From Gnetum montanum (taxonomy: Eukaryota; Streptophyta; Gnetopsida; Gnetales; Gnetaceae), in the NCBI GenBank assembly GCA_015680685.1, contig MNCI01021551.1, positions 141,051 to 205,050 on the forward strand: a stretch of 64,000 nt of DNA. Reading direction: 5' to 3'. How positions within the stretch are numbered: position 1 is the first letter of the stretch; the number at the start of each line of letters is the position of its first letter. This document shows positions 36,366 through 47,725 of this stretch, in pieces. Under the pieces are notes generated by a model, which was given only the letters and a program-made list of their open reading frames with translations, ran no database searches and was not told where the DNA came from. A program made the position numbers and the translations under genes.

Positions 36366-38115
36366 TTGGTCCCTCTTTGCTGATGCCTAGAGGAATCTAT
36401 CTAAGAGGCATCAAAAAAGAAGTATAAAACATCATGATCAACTGGGTATCAAGCATTGCTCTGTGGCACTTGGCCAGATGTCATGAAGTACATGGGATCG
36501 AGAAATGATGTTTTGAGATGTATAGGGAGAAGGTTTGTTACTGTTGGATCAAGGATTTATGAAGGGATGATTTTGTTTAACTGTTGGAAGGGGAATGCTC
36601 TTGTGTGAACACATCATGTTGGTCCTTGTCAATAGCCAGTATCTAGCGGACTTGGGACCAAGGCATGTGATGTGCGTCCTTTGGAGGAATGAGACTCTTG
36701 TATCCTATTTAAGAGAACTCATTGTCACAACCAAAGCCACATGGTGAGGTGGTGCATTATTTGGAGAAATAGGACCCTTATATGATTGTTAAAGAGAACT
36801 CATTGTCCAACAACCAATGCCATGCGGCAGGATGCAACATGATTGTTTGAGACACGAGTGTTTTCTTCCAAGACAAGTACCTTCCTGCCTAGGGCTTGTA
36901 TGGGAAGTGCCAAGGGTCTTGTGATGGATTTTGGTCTTTAATTTTTTGTATTTTTTTTGTTTTTTTTATTTTTTTTTCTCTTTTTTTGGACAGAGCTCTC
37001 TTTGAATGTATACTCATGCTTGTGTGCTTGTATCTGTTTCATGTGTTGTGCTGTGTGTTGCAACTACCTGGAGAATTACAGTGTGCAACCAAGCGTTTAG
37101 ATTTTTGGGGTGACTGGGATGTATCAAGGAATACGGTAGAGAGAACATGTTAGGGATTAAGGGATGCTTGAGAAACTGAGAATGTACTTGTGAACAGTTT
37201 GATTAACCTAGCTATATGCATCAGGAACAATGTGGTACCTCGTTGCTGTGATGAAATGCATCCATGTACGAACATCGCTAGGTGTCATCCTGCAAATACA
37301 ACTCATAGAAGACAAGAAAACCACAAGTGAATGATTTAGCTTAACACTTTAAACATGGATGCAATCGATGGGATGGAGACACCGCAGGCAAAAAAATTGA
37401 GTAGCAGCAATGTTGTCAGAGTCCGGTGATGAATTCATTGAGCAGGTTGATGAAGAAATGTCGTTTAATTTTAGCCATAGATTAGTAGGCTAGTGAAGAA
37501 GTTGCTAGTTTATATTCTTGGAGGACTATCATGGATTAGTTTTATGTCATAACCCATTGGACGTTGCCAGTTTAGCATCATAGCGGACAGTGCAATGCTA
37601 GTTAATAGTCATGGTGGACTATGGAGAGATGAGCTAGTTTATAGTCTTAGCAAACTCTGGTAGATGAGAATGTGGTAGTTTATTGTCATTTCGGATGATC
37701 TATGGTATCAGTTTTAGGTCGTGATGCTAGGACCGCTCTGTGGTATCAGTTTATCATCATGATGCTAGGACGATGTGTGGATGCATGCACGTACGTCTAG
37801 GTGATCCTGCAAAAGAAGAAACTAGAGGACACAATGTGAAGTAGTAACTATTGAAAATAGAACCTAAATGCACAAGAAAAATAGAAAATAATGCAAAAAG
37901 TGGTAGTTTAGTGCCTTTCCGAGCCGTGTGTTAGTTTAAGGCCTTTTTGGGCCACAGGCTAGTTTAAGGCCTTTTGGGCCACAAGATAGTTTAAGGCCTT
38001 TTCGGGCCACATGCAAACGCGTAAGCTAGTACAATGCAAACTAAGGTGATGTATGCACAATAAATAAAGGTAAAGAGTCAGTGGGGATTAGACATGTTTT
38101 TGGTTGTAGGGGGCC
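36366..38115 (-). other. Element E 3' non-coding region with two tandem arrays
   Basis: Non-coding between protease stop and PPT. 37480-37770 repeats a phrase of about 50 bp (CTAGTTTATAGTCAT...GGACTATGG). 37890-38015 repeats AGTTTAAGGCCTTTTCGGGCCACA about four times at 32-33 bp. A T-run at 36940-36985 gives a chance hydrophobic frame. Confidence 0.75.
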
Positions 38116-38920
38116 TTAATCGTGTGGTTGTTTCCTAGCCAGATGTGGTCTAGGAGGTGTGCTAGGTTTTGGTTGCTCTGGGAGGCTTTCAATTTTTACC
38201 ACTCGTTTGAGTGTTTTAGCTCTAGGTGTTGCATTTGTTGTCGTGGGTGTTCCATCAAGAGACTCTTCTTTCAAGACTTGTGACATGTCTATGTTATGGA
38301 TGGCTTGAAAAGGAGTGTTATCACCATGTATGATGACTTGTCCACCTTCGTATGGAAGGCATATTTCTTGATGTATCGGTGAGGAAATGGCCCGTTGTTG
38401 GGCTAGCCAAGGTCTGCCAAGAATCATGTTGAAACTTGGCATCTCTTCTATGACAGTGAACTCCATGCTGGTAGGGAATTGTTCTCCTACCACAAAGGCT
38501 AAGTTGATTGTGCCCTTAACTGTGACACATGATCCGTGAAAGGATTTTAAACACGTGGTTTTTGTTGGCATGATCTCGTCTCCCATGCCTAGTTTATCAA
38601 TGATGGAGTATAAAGCTACATTTGTTACCACACCTTCATCAATGTGCACTCTGTCAATGGTACACTAACCAACACATACGCTAATCGCCAATGGAGTTAT
38701 TGTGACCTCCCCTCGTTCAAGATTGAATTTAACTACATCATCATGGAAGGCTAAGGTGTTGGAACCCAATCCGTGTGGTGTGTGTTGAAAAATCGTTGCA
38801 CAGATGGATTTCTCATTTTTGGGGATGTCCTCCATAACAGGAATGGATGCTAACATTTGAGCCAAGGCTTTGTGGTCAGCGGCTGAAGTCATAACCAAGT
38901 TGTACAAGCTCATCATTTTG
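38116..38920 (-). pseudogene. Element E: aspartic protease
   Basis: The minus strand reads MLASIPVMEDIPKNEKSI, TLAFHDDVVKFNLERGEVTI, an in-frame stop near 38665, then RVHIDEGVVTNVALYSI, the active-site strand with D-E-G instead of D-[ST]-G. Next come CLKSFHGSCVTVKGTINLAF, PSFNMILGRPWLAQQRAISS (the conserved ILGRPW block), HQEICLPYEGGQVIIHGD and a P-rich tail ending at 38116. The order and spacing fit Gypsy proteases of plants. The stop and the changed active site argue against activity. Confidence 0.85.
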
Positions 38921-41446
38921 TTCTAATGTTTGAGTGTTTTTTTTACTTGGGCTAGTGCAGCTATGAAGTCTATATTATTGGTTGTTGTGTTGGCTTTGAC
39001 TTCCTTCGTGTGGGTTGAGGGATGGACCTCTTGCGTAGAGGGCTTGGGCTTGGTTTACGTGAGATTAGGGGTAGGGTCCCCAGCGTTTGGTTGCTATGTA
39101 ATGGATGTGGCCTTTGCTTTGGCTGTGGGTGTTGTTCATTGTTCATTTGTCCTCTTCTACTACCATTTGGTAGGCTTACCCATGTTGTTGGCAAGGTTGA
39201 CTCTTGAGGGAGAAGAGGTTGAGACATTTCCTATGGTTGGGCTCTAGATGGGTGAGGGGCCATCACATGGTGGCACCTTTATGACAAGTGGTAGTTTGGG
39301 AGGAGTCGTTGGTGTTTGACTAGCTTGTTGTGGCACCTTGATAATGAAATGTTTCTTTGTAGTTGTGGTTAATGCATCATGCCAGTTTAACATCTTAGTG
39401 GACGATTGCAGTGGTACTTTGACCACGAAAGGNACCAGTTTAACATCTTAGCGGACGATTGCAGTGGTACTTTGACCACGAAAGGTTTTGCAAGTGCTTG
39501 AGGTGGCACCTGGATGACAATGGGATGCCTCTTGCTTGTGGAGGTGGAGGGGGTCATTGCCTTGCTAGGAGGCACATGAATCACAAAAGGCTGCCACACA
39601 AGTTTAGGCTTACTATCTATGCCAATGGAGTTTATGACATAGGAGGCATCGTCTGTGCTGGGTTGATTTAGGGTGTTGATGTTCAGTTGGCCCCGTTCTA
39701 TCATTGTCTAAAGATCATCCTGTAAGGCATGACAGTTGTCCGTATTATGATCGAACATCTGGTGGTAGTGATATAATTGGTCTAATTTGAAGTGTCGTGG
39801 GACCAGGGGCTCATTTGGCATTGCTAAGGTGGGGTTCCTTAGTAGCTCGTAGCACTTGTCGTGTCTTCGGGAAGCATTCTCCGCTACTTGTTTGTATTGG
39901 ATTTGCTTGGATTTGAGAACTTGATCTAGTAGTTTAGAGGGTCACGTGGGTAGCGGTGTGTACTTAGAGCGATCCTTGCACTAGAAATTGGGCCATGGTG
40001 TGGCCGTTTCCATTGTGGTCAGGTTGGTATTGGTGTTTGTGGTTTTTATGCTTGTGGCTATAGTTGGTGATGTTGCCTTTTTCTTGGCAACATGTTCATT
40101 TTTGTAAGCCACATAGGTGAGATCATTGCTGGTTTGTGCAACTTCTTCAATGTTCTTGATCTGCGTGAAGGCTTGGCTCAACGTTTGAGCACTTAGGTAG
40201 TACATTTTGGACTTAACGAAGTCATTCACAACTCCCTTCAGAATCGTAAGCAAATACGTTTGAAGGATGGGCTCATGAAGTTTGTTAAGGACTACACTCC
40301 ATCATTGAATGAACTTCTGCATAGGCTATAGTGGTGCTTGTTTCACTTGCATTAGAGTGTCTAGTGTTGCTTCAGGCTTCAGGTTGTACTTAAACCTGGT
40401 AACGAACTGATGTAACATATCCTCTAGAGAGGATATGGAGTTACATGACAGGGCTTGGTACCAGTCTAAGGCACTGTCTGTTAGGGACATGACGAACACA
40501 AGTAGGATTGTGTGGGGCCAAGCTTGAAGCAATAGGATCTCTAATCGGAACATTACCAAGTGAGCATTCAGATCTCCCTTCCCATTGTACTTGGTTAACT
40601 AGGGCAGTGTGATTCCCTTGGGTAAATCTAATGGTGGCACTGAAGAGTTAATTGGATCATCGTGGTAGAAGTCCAATACTTTAACTACTTTGGTGTAGGT
40701 GATTTTGAGGTGCTTTACCTCATCAACTAACGCTTTCATCCATTGTTTTGCTTCTACCCACTCTTGAGCAGTAGGTAGATTAGTTGGTTGGGGAGATTGT
40801 GTCGTCAGTTGCTGCTATGGAGCAACGTTCAAAGTTGTGGTTGCGGGATGTGAAACGTTGAAGTGAGTGGGTTGTTGAATAAGGGGTATGGTTCTTGCCT
40901 AGCCATAAACTATGAAGTGACACCCTGGATGTGCAGAGTTGAAGTGATGAAAGGGGCCCCATGTGTTTGCACATGTGATATGTATTGGATGGAGGTGGAT
41001 GTGGGTAATCTCTATCGGGATATTGATGCTTGTGTGCTCATTGATACTTGATGAGGGGCTATCTGTCCCACGTGAGGGTGGAATGATGGGTTCACATAGG
41101 CATGGGGAGTGAGGGTGTAATACGAATCCTCATGCTCAGATTGTGACGTGAAATCATCTTCCTCGTCTTGGTTTTGGGGCTCCTTAGTGGATCACCGTGA
41201 GTTTTGGCTCCTTACCATAAGGAGCTAGGAGATGAGTCAGTGCTGGGGCTCAGAAAGGAGGATGATATCATATACGGAGGGAGTGAATTCATGACCCCCC
41301 ATGTATATGTGCTCAAAGTTTTGTTTTGCTTCCTGTTTTGTGGTGTCAAGGGGAAGGTTGGCCTGAATCTTCACACAGATAAAGTTGTACTATTCCTGTG
41401 TGAGGATTATGAAGGTGCGTGCATTAGAATTCTGAGATGACTCCAT
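38921..41446 (-). pseudogene. gag: Element E: gag with five Val-Pro repeats
   Basis: Likely start ATG at 41446 (MESSQNSNARTF). The core near 40660-40260 reads LPKGITLP-stop-LTKYNGKGD, LTDSALDWYQALSCNSISSL, EDMLHQFVTRFKYNL and YLLTILKGVVNDFVKSKMYY, a textbook plant gag. A spacing block MFDHNTDNCHALQDDLQTMI (about 39760) is the H-x-T-x-x-C-x-x-L motif of this gag type. Then five short repeats follow (39590-39250): PFVIHVPPS, PIVIQVPPQ, PFVVKVPLQ, HFIIKVPQQ, PLVIKVPPC. Frame breaks occur between 41446 and 40560. The break at 39433 is an assembly effect. Confidence 0.85.
39382..39485. other. Single-n scaffold join with 51-bp duplication
   Basis: 39382-39432 recurs at 39435-39485 with one mismatch around n at 39433. 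Offset 53. Counting the segment once joins the gag repeats and the protease of element E in one frame. Confidence 0.88.
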
Positions 41447-42290
41447 GGTGATGTATGATGGGGCAGTGTATGGGCTAGCTAACAATGCCAAGTGTGTTTC
41501 AGGCTAAGTGTGCAGCATGTGCAGCGTATGGTCAGGGCTAAGTGTGCAGTGTGATCAGCGTGCAACGTGTGCAAAAACGTTTCTAAGTGTCCAACGTAAG
41601 AACCTGGCAGCATGTGCAAAAAATTTTCTAAGTGTAAAATTATAGTGTGAGTAAAAAATTTTCTAAGTGTAAAACTACAATGTGAGCAAAAAATTTTCTA
41701 AGTGTAAAATTGCAACGTGAGCAAAAAAAATTCTATGTGTAAAACTGCAATGTGAGTAAACTGGGTACAGTGTGAGCAAACTGCAGCGTGAGTAAACTAC
41801 AACATGAGCAAATGCCAATGTGAGCAAACGGTAGCATGAGTAAACAGCAGCATGAGCAAATGACAGCATAAGCAAAAAGATTTCTAGGTGTAAAACTACA
41901 ACATGCGCAAAATAATTTTCTAAGTGTAAAACTGCAAGGTAAGTAAAAAATTTTCTAAGTGTAAAACTGTAGCATGAGCAAAAAATTTTCTAAGTGTAAA
42001 ATTGCAGAATGAGCAAAAAATTTTCTAAGTGTAAAATTGTAGCATGAGCAAAAAATTTTCTAAGTGTAAAACTGCAGCATGAGCAAAATATTTTCTAAGT
42101 GTAAAACTGCAGCGTGAGTAAACTAGGTACAGTGTGAGCAAACTGCAGCGTGAGAAAATTGTAGCAAAAATATGGTTAGTGTTGAATAGCAAAAATATGG
42201 TTAAGTGTTGAATAGCAACATGTGAACACTAGACCTGGGATGCTAAGGGGCAGATCTAACAGAGAAATGGCCCTCCTAGCACCATTTTAC
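41447..42290 (-). other. Element E leader with tandem array and possible PBS
   Basis: Non-coding between 5' LTR and gag. On the minus strand a TGG start at 42284 (TGGTGCTAGGAGGG), six bases from the LTR end, is a possible primer-binding site, tRNA not assigned. Most of the rest is the array at 41560-42170. Confidence 0.65.
41560..42170. repeat. Tandem array of about twelve 35-37 bp units
   Basis: Unit core TTTTCTAAGTGTAAAA, followed by CTGCAGC(G/A)TGAGCAAAAA. Core copies lie near 41619, 41659, 41695, 41730, 41880, 41916, 41950, 41986, 42022, 42057 and 42093. A run of short GCAGCGTGAGTAAAC pieces interrupts it at 41750-41870. Confidence 0.9.
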
Positions 42291-44655
42291 TGTACCGTCC
42301 GAAATCGTCGATAAGAGGCTAGAATGAATGGATACCGAGAGATCTACGAATGAAACAGTAAGACCCTACCTTCACCTAAGGGAAAGCTAGAAATCAATGG
42401 AGGTAGAGTGCCTTGAATGGTCCACACATTGATCAAATGAGGACTTCCCCGAATGTACCCAATCACGGTACGTTGGGTTATACGTAAACAAATGCAAAAA
42501 AAATCGAACGTAAACAAAATAAAAAATGAATGTAAACTGTTCAAATGATGAAAATAGGAAAATGTGAACAAGATAAATAATGAAAACTACAAAAATCTAA
42601 GCAAAAATGCAAAATTTTTGTATTGATAAACAATTAGAATATGCACCGGTTAGAACGTAGTTGCAGAGTGATTCACAAGACAGACATTTAGCCCCGATGG
42701 ATGAAAACAGATGCTAGGAAGATGCAGGTTTTTTTTTTTTTTGGTTGTAAGTGTACAACATATAGTCTATATGAAGCCCAACATATGAGATTGATGCCCA
42801 GATTTCTTGTGTCAAATTTAAATTTTCCAAACCTTGATCTAGTGGAAAAATAGGAGATTTATAGGATTTTAGGCACGAGATTCGGATCTGGGAGAAGATC
42901 AATGGCTACGAGCTAAGAAAAATTTGGATTGGGTGATAGGTATGTTCATTGACCAGATGCATGAAATTTTACAATGTACAACATGCAGCGTGACCAAGAT
43001 CTCTTACACTGACTTGTGTAATCCACAGCGTAAGAGCTTGATACACTAAGAAATGCAAAAATTTACAAAGAATGTTAAAGGACAAGAGTGGATCTGGATG
43101 TCTGGCCTCCAGATCTACAAATCTATGCTTTTTTTGTGTGCTTCTAAAGCATCCAACATGCATGGATCTATCTCTAATGTGTGCGCAACCTGTTCTGGCA
43201 TTAGCGTCAGCATCCAGTGTCAGCGTCCAGCGTCAGTGTCAGTGTCCAACGTCAACATCACTAACAGCGTATGAAATAAAAATAGTGAATTTTGAACCCA
43301 TTTTGAACCTATGAGACCCATTTTTAGAGTGGATCTACATGCCATGGGTCATGAGGGTTCTATGTGCCAAATTTGGGCTGATTTGGATGTCGTTTTGGCC
43401 CTATTTCGGTTGGTGACGCTGATCCTTACGTTATTGGAAGTATGTTAGCAAGACTAACGGTGAATGACCTAAAAATAGTGCATTTTGAACCAATTTTTTA
43501 TCTATGAGACCCATTTTCAGAGTGGATATACATGCCATGGGTCATGAGGATTCTGTGTGCCAAATTTGGGCTGATTTGGATGTCGTTTTAGCCCGATTTT
43601 AGTTGGTGACACTGAGCCTTACGTTGTGCTGCGTTTGAAAAATAACCCTAGCGTCACCAAGTCAAAATGGCATATTTGAGGCCCAAATCTTGATTTTCTA
43701 GAGGCTGGGAGTTGTTGGGGACCTTGATTAAGGTCATGGGAGGTCCTTGTGCTTTATTTTGGCCTATTTTGACTCAGTTTCGGGGCTCCAAAAGTTGGTG
43801 ATGTTGAGCCTTACGCTGTGCAGCGCCTGAAAAATAACCCTAGCGTCACCAAGTCAAAATGGAATATTTGAGGCCCAAATTTTGATTTTCTGGAGGCTGG
43901 GACCTACTGGGGACCTTGGTAAAGGTCATGGGGGGGGGGGATCCTTGTGCCTAATTTTAACCTTTTTTAACTCATTTTCTGGGCTCTAAAAGTTGGTGAC
44001 ACTGAGCCTTACACTGAGCAGCATAAGAACAGTAACCCCAGTGTCACCAAGTCAAAATGGCACATTTGAGGCCCAAATCTTGATTTTCTAGAGGTTGGGA
44101 GCTGTTAGGGACCTTGGTGAAGGTCATGAGGGGTCCTTGTACTTGATTTTGTCCTATTTTGACTCAGTTTTGGGGCTCCAAAAGTTGGTGACGCTGAGCC
44201 TTACGCTATGCAACGCCTAAAAAATAACCCCAGCATCACCAAGTTAAAATGACACACTTGAGGCCTAAATTTTGATTTTCTAGAGGCTAGGATCTATTAG
44301 GGACCTTGTGAAGGTCATGGGGGGTCCTTGTACATGATTTTAGCCTATTTTGACTTAGTTTCAGGGCTCCAAAAGTTGGAGACACTGAGCCTTACGCTGA
44401 GCAGTGTAAGAACAATAACCAAATTATACTTAGCCAAAACCAAGAATTTTGAGCCTAAAACTTTTGATTTTGAATGCTAGAAGTTGATGCAGCTACCCAT
44501 GGGCCCTAGGGGGACTTTTCTTGTTGAATTGTGAACCATCGGGGGCTGCTTCGGAGGCCTCCAAGTTTGGTCATGTTGTACTCATGCTTGGGTAGTCGCA
44601 TGACTTAACCTGAATCTTGTTTGAAAGTGCTAGGCCAACATTTTGTGGTGTTTCA
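42291..44655 (-). repeat. Element E 5' LTR (2365 bp) with expanded internal repeat
   Basis: Matches 34516-36365 at both ends. It has two copies of the 190-bp unit at 43275-43640, then four copies of the second unit starting near 43645, 43835, 44035 and 44226 (anchor phrase GCGTCACCAAGTCAAAATGG). The 3' LTR has one. A run of ten G at about 43930-43939 lies in the array. Small GTCAGCGTCCA words repeat at 43200-43260. Confidence 0.92.
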
Positions 44656-44660
44656 AGAAT

Positions 44661-47510
44661 CTACGCTCAATGATACATAACACTAGTTCTAATCCCCTTA
44701 AACACTAACTGTTCATAGAGGAAACAACAACTCATAATAAGGATGGGCACTTAGATTGTCATCACAATTGGGACTGTAGCAGCCGAAGATAAGGTAGGAA
44801 GCATCGTCATGGCGATGGTTCTCCTTCCTCTTCTCCTTCATCTCATCACTCACCCTCTCCTTCGACATCTAGGCACAACCATCATGAGCATAACAGAGAG
44901 GATAAAGGTAAGAAAAATGAGAGACCTCGATGAGAGAGTCGAGAGAGAGGAAAAGGGCTTGAACAAAGGGAAATTAGGGAACAACGAAGACATCATAGGC
45001 GTCATAAAAGAGATGATCATGAAGAACCCCTACTTGCAACCCGAAGTATGCTTGACATAACAGAGGCTGTTAGAATTTCCACAAAGCATTTAAAAGATAT
45101 TTGGATCAAATGCTTAGACATGAACAATATCCCATGATTTGAAGGGGGATACAACACTGATCCGCAACATCATATACAGGCATTCCACGATGCCTACACC
45201 TTGCAAAATATAGAGAACGAGTGGCAAAAACTTAAGTTGTTTCCTAGGACACTCACCAAGGAAGCTGAGAGTTGGTACCGGTCCTTAGAACTGGAAAAAA
45301 TTAGGAGGTGGAGTATGATGTTAGAACTCTTCAACAATAAGTATCAAACATACTCTAGAGTGTCTAATTTGCGTAAGCAGATCCAAGGATGGAAGCAAGG
45401 TAATCACGAACCCTTGGATGCTGCCATGGCCCACTACTACACATTGTTACATCGTTGCCCAAGCCATGGTTATGCTCAACGAGATCAACTTTGCCACATT
45501 GTGGATGGGCTAAGACATGAGATGAGGAGAACCCTTAGGACTTATGCCCAAGGGAGACTATCAGAACTTAGAGTCCATGAAGTTCATTGCTTGTTGGAAT
45601 AAGTAGCAAAAGAAGAAGGTGAGCTATGAAAAAGAGAAAGTGTGAAAGAATACAACTGTGATCCCTCCCTTCAAAAGAAGGGAGTGAAATTTTTCAATGA
45701 AGAGGATGAGTCACCACTCGAAGAGTTGGTGAACAGAAAAAACTTGCCTATTCAAAAACTAACAACAGAAGTATCAGCTAAGATGGATCAATTGTGGGAT
45801 TCCTTAGACTCCAAACTTGAAACTATCTTGAAAATTGTAGAAGAGTCTAAGAAGAAATGAAGTAGTGACAAAGATAAGACAAAGTGGGAAATTTAGGCCC
45901 TGCACATAACAAGGGTAAGGGAAAAATTACTATCTCCAATGAAGTTGTGGATTTAGGCACAGACGATGACGGTGGATGTGAGATTTGCCACTATGACCAT
46001 CCTAAGGGATGTTGTGTAATCATCTCACATCTACAGGAGTCTGGGGTGTATGCACTTAAACCAAGACTCAACCAATGGCAAACCCCCCGAAGGTTACCTT
46101 ATCCTCAAGGTAACCCAAGGCAGTTCCACTAACCACTAACATACTATCCAAGTGGAACTCCACCACAACACATCAGACAACATCAGTAGTGGCAATACCC
46201 ACAGTCATCAGGGATGCCACTGCCGAAACAACAATACCCTTACCTACAACCTAATCCTTATGTCTATTATGTGCAACAACGGGTTTCTCCAAGTGACTCT
46301 ATGAGTCACACAACTTCCCAACATCACTAGCAAGTTCAGGAGTACTTTAGGAGGACTCCTTCTCCTCCAGGAGGCACCCCACATACTCTCCATCCTCCAA
46401 CTCCATCCATACCTCTTCCACCTATAGTTCCCATACAACCTACTCCAACAATGCAAGGGGAACTCCCTACTCAACCACAAGAATGTAATGCTATGAGAGC
46501 CGCAAACATTCAACCCACTACTAGTTCTAACAACTATAAAAAGAGAAGACCTTTCTTCAGAACCAAAAGCCCAGACAAGCTCTCACAACAAGCGGTTGAG
46601 TCTAGGTACACTCCTCTACCATCTAACAATTCGGAGCACCCTTCAGTCTAACAGAGCTGTACACATATGATTATGTTAACGTATACCATAACCGACTGGA
46701 TCAAGGTAGGCCACCTTCACAGGAAACTAACTGATCCTAGAAGCCCCTTAATCTATTTACAAATCGTCGGGAAAGAACCACATAAGGCTCTTCTTGACTC
46801 AAGTTCCAAAGTCAATTTAATATCACAAGAGATGTATCAAGCCTAGAACTTACCCCAACTTAAGAAGAGCAACATCCAACTAGAGCTGGCAAACCAGTCC
46901 ATCACCATTCCCTTGGGATTGATGGAGGACATTGTTACCACTGTGTGTGGTTAGTCCTACCCAGCTGACTTCCTAGTGATAGAAGTTAACAACAACAATG
47001 GGGACTTCCCAATTATAATGGGAAGGTCATGGCTAAGTACAGTAGATGCATACCTAGGGATTCAGGATCTTTCCTTGGGAATTTTGAAGATAAACATTTA
47101 TGGAAAGATCGAGAAGAGGAAAGTTCCATGCATCACATACAGTGATTCATCGGGTGATGACATGGAGGAAACGCCTCCATGTAACAGGTGTGCCCTTGAA
47201 ATTTTGAAACAAAGATGCCTGTATGAAGCAACCACACAACAAGTAGTAGACACCCCATGGTTGAGAGCTACTCGAAAGAGTAAACAAATATGCATGGAAC
47301 AAAATGAGGTGACAAACCATGCCAACAATCAAGGCATAGACACATTGGAATATGAGCGTTGCCAACTTCCACCCCTTAATCTAAGAACATCAATTAAGAG
47401 AAGTTGGACACTTCTTAGAAATTCAAATAGGTGCTCAATATTTTGGATCTCTCCCTTTCCACTTAGTCATGGTGGAGATGGCCACCTATGCTAACCATAT
47501 GTGGCCCTCA
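44661..47510 (+). pseudogene. gag: Element D: gag C-terminal part and protease
   Basis: This continues D gag after element E. Gag core LTKEAESWYRSLELEKIRRW at 45255, LLHRCPSHGYAQRD, LCHIVDGLRHEMRRTL; CCHC-like knuckle CEICHYDHPKGCC at about 45980 (C-x2-C-x3-H-x3-C); P/Q/Y-rich tail; protease from about 46740 with KALLDSSSKVNLIS (the Gly of D-S-G is Ser here), SITIPLGLMEDIVTTVCG and PIIMGRSWLSTVDAYLGI (47010). One frameshift near 45865 and stops near 45601, 46132, 46648, 46844 and 46952. After 47500 the sequence runs directly into T-rich repeats, where B has RT and integrase. Confidence 0.88.
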
Positions 47511-47520
47511 GTTCTTTTTA

Positions 47521-47725
47521 AGTTTTTGTTTTACACATTTTTGTTTTACAACGTTTTTGTTTTACAAAATTTTTGTTTTACAAGTTTTTTTCTTACACAT
47601 TTTTGTTTTACATGTTTTTGTCTTACACATTTTTGTTTTACAACTTTCTTCAACTTTTCTTGTTTTTGTTTTACAACTTTCTTTATCTCTTCTTGTTTTT
47701 GTTTTACAACATCGTTATACTTTTC
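47521..47725 (+). repeat. TTTTTGTTTTACA array of element D
   Basis: About ten units with spacings of 12-30 bp. The same array is partly visible in element C (17539-17620) and inverted in G (63650-63715). It translates to chance F/V/L/C-rich frames. Confidence 0.88.

Larger units (their letters stand above)
34516..44655 (-). mobile_element. Element E: gag-protease LTR retrotransposon rich in tandem repeats, inside element D gag
   Basis: LTRs at 34516-36365 (3') and 42291-44655 (5') have ends TGAAACACC...GTACA when read on the minus strand. Target bases AGAAC (34511-34515) and AGAAT (44656-44660) agree at four of five, and D gag resumes after the second. The minus-strand internal region has leader, gag (from ATG 41446) and protease (ending 38116), then 1.75 kb of non-coding repeats. 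RT, RNase H and integrase are absent. The gag style differs from C/D, so E is a separate lineage. The two LTRs differ in length by about 500 bp because an internal repeat is one copy in one and four copies in the other. Confidence 0.92.

Noticed and set aside
36896-37153. Small membrane-protein-like frame
   Set aside because: Built on a T-run in the E non-coding tail, with no homologue in the window.
38930-39247. Plus-strand frame with a signal-peptide-like start
   Set aside because: Antisense to E gag; hydrophobicity comes from the reverse of P/Q/T codons.
41560-42170. CRISPR-like regular repeats
   Set aside because: Units are adjacent tandem copies without unique spacers, and the host is a plant.
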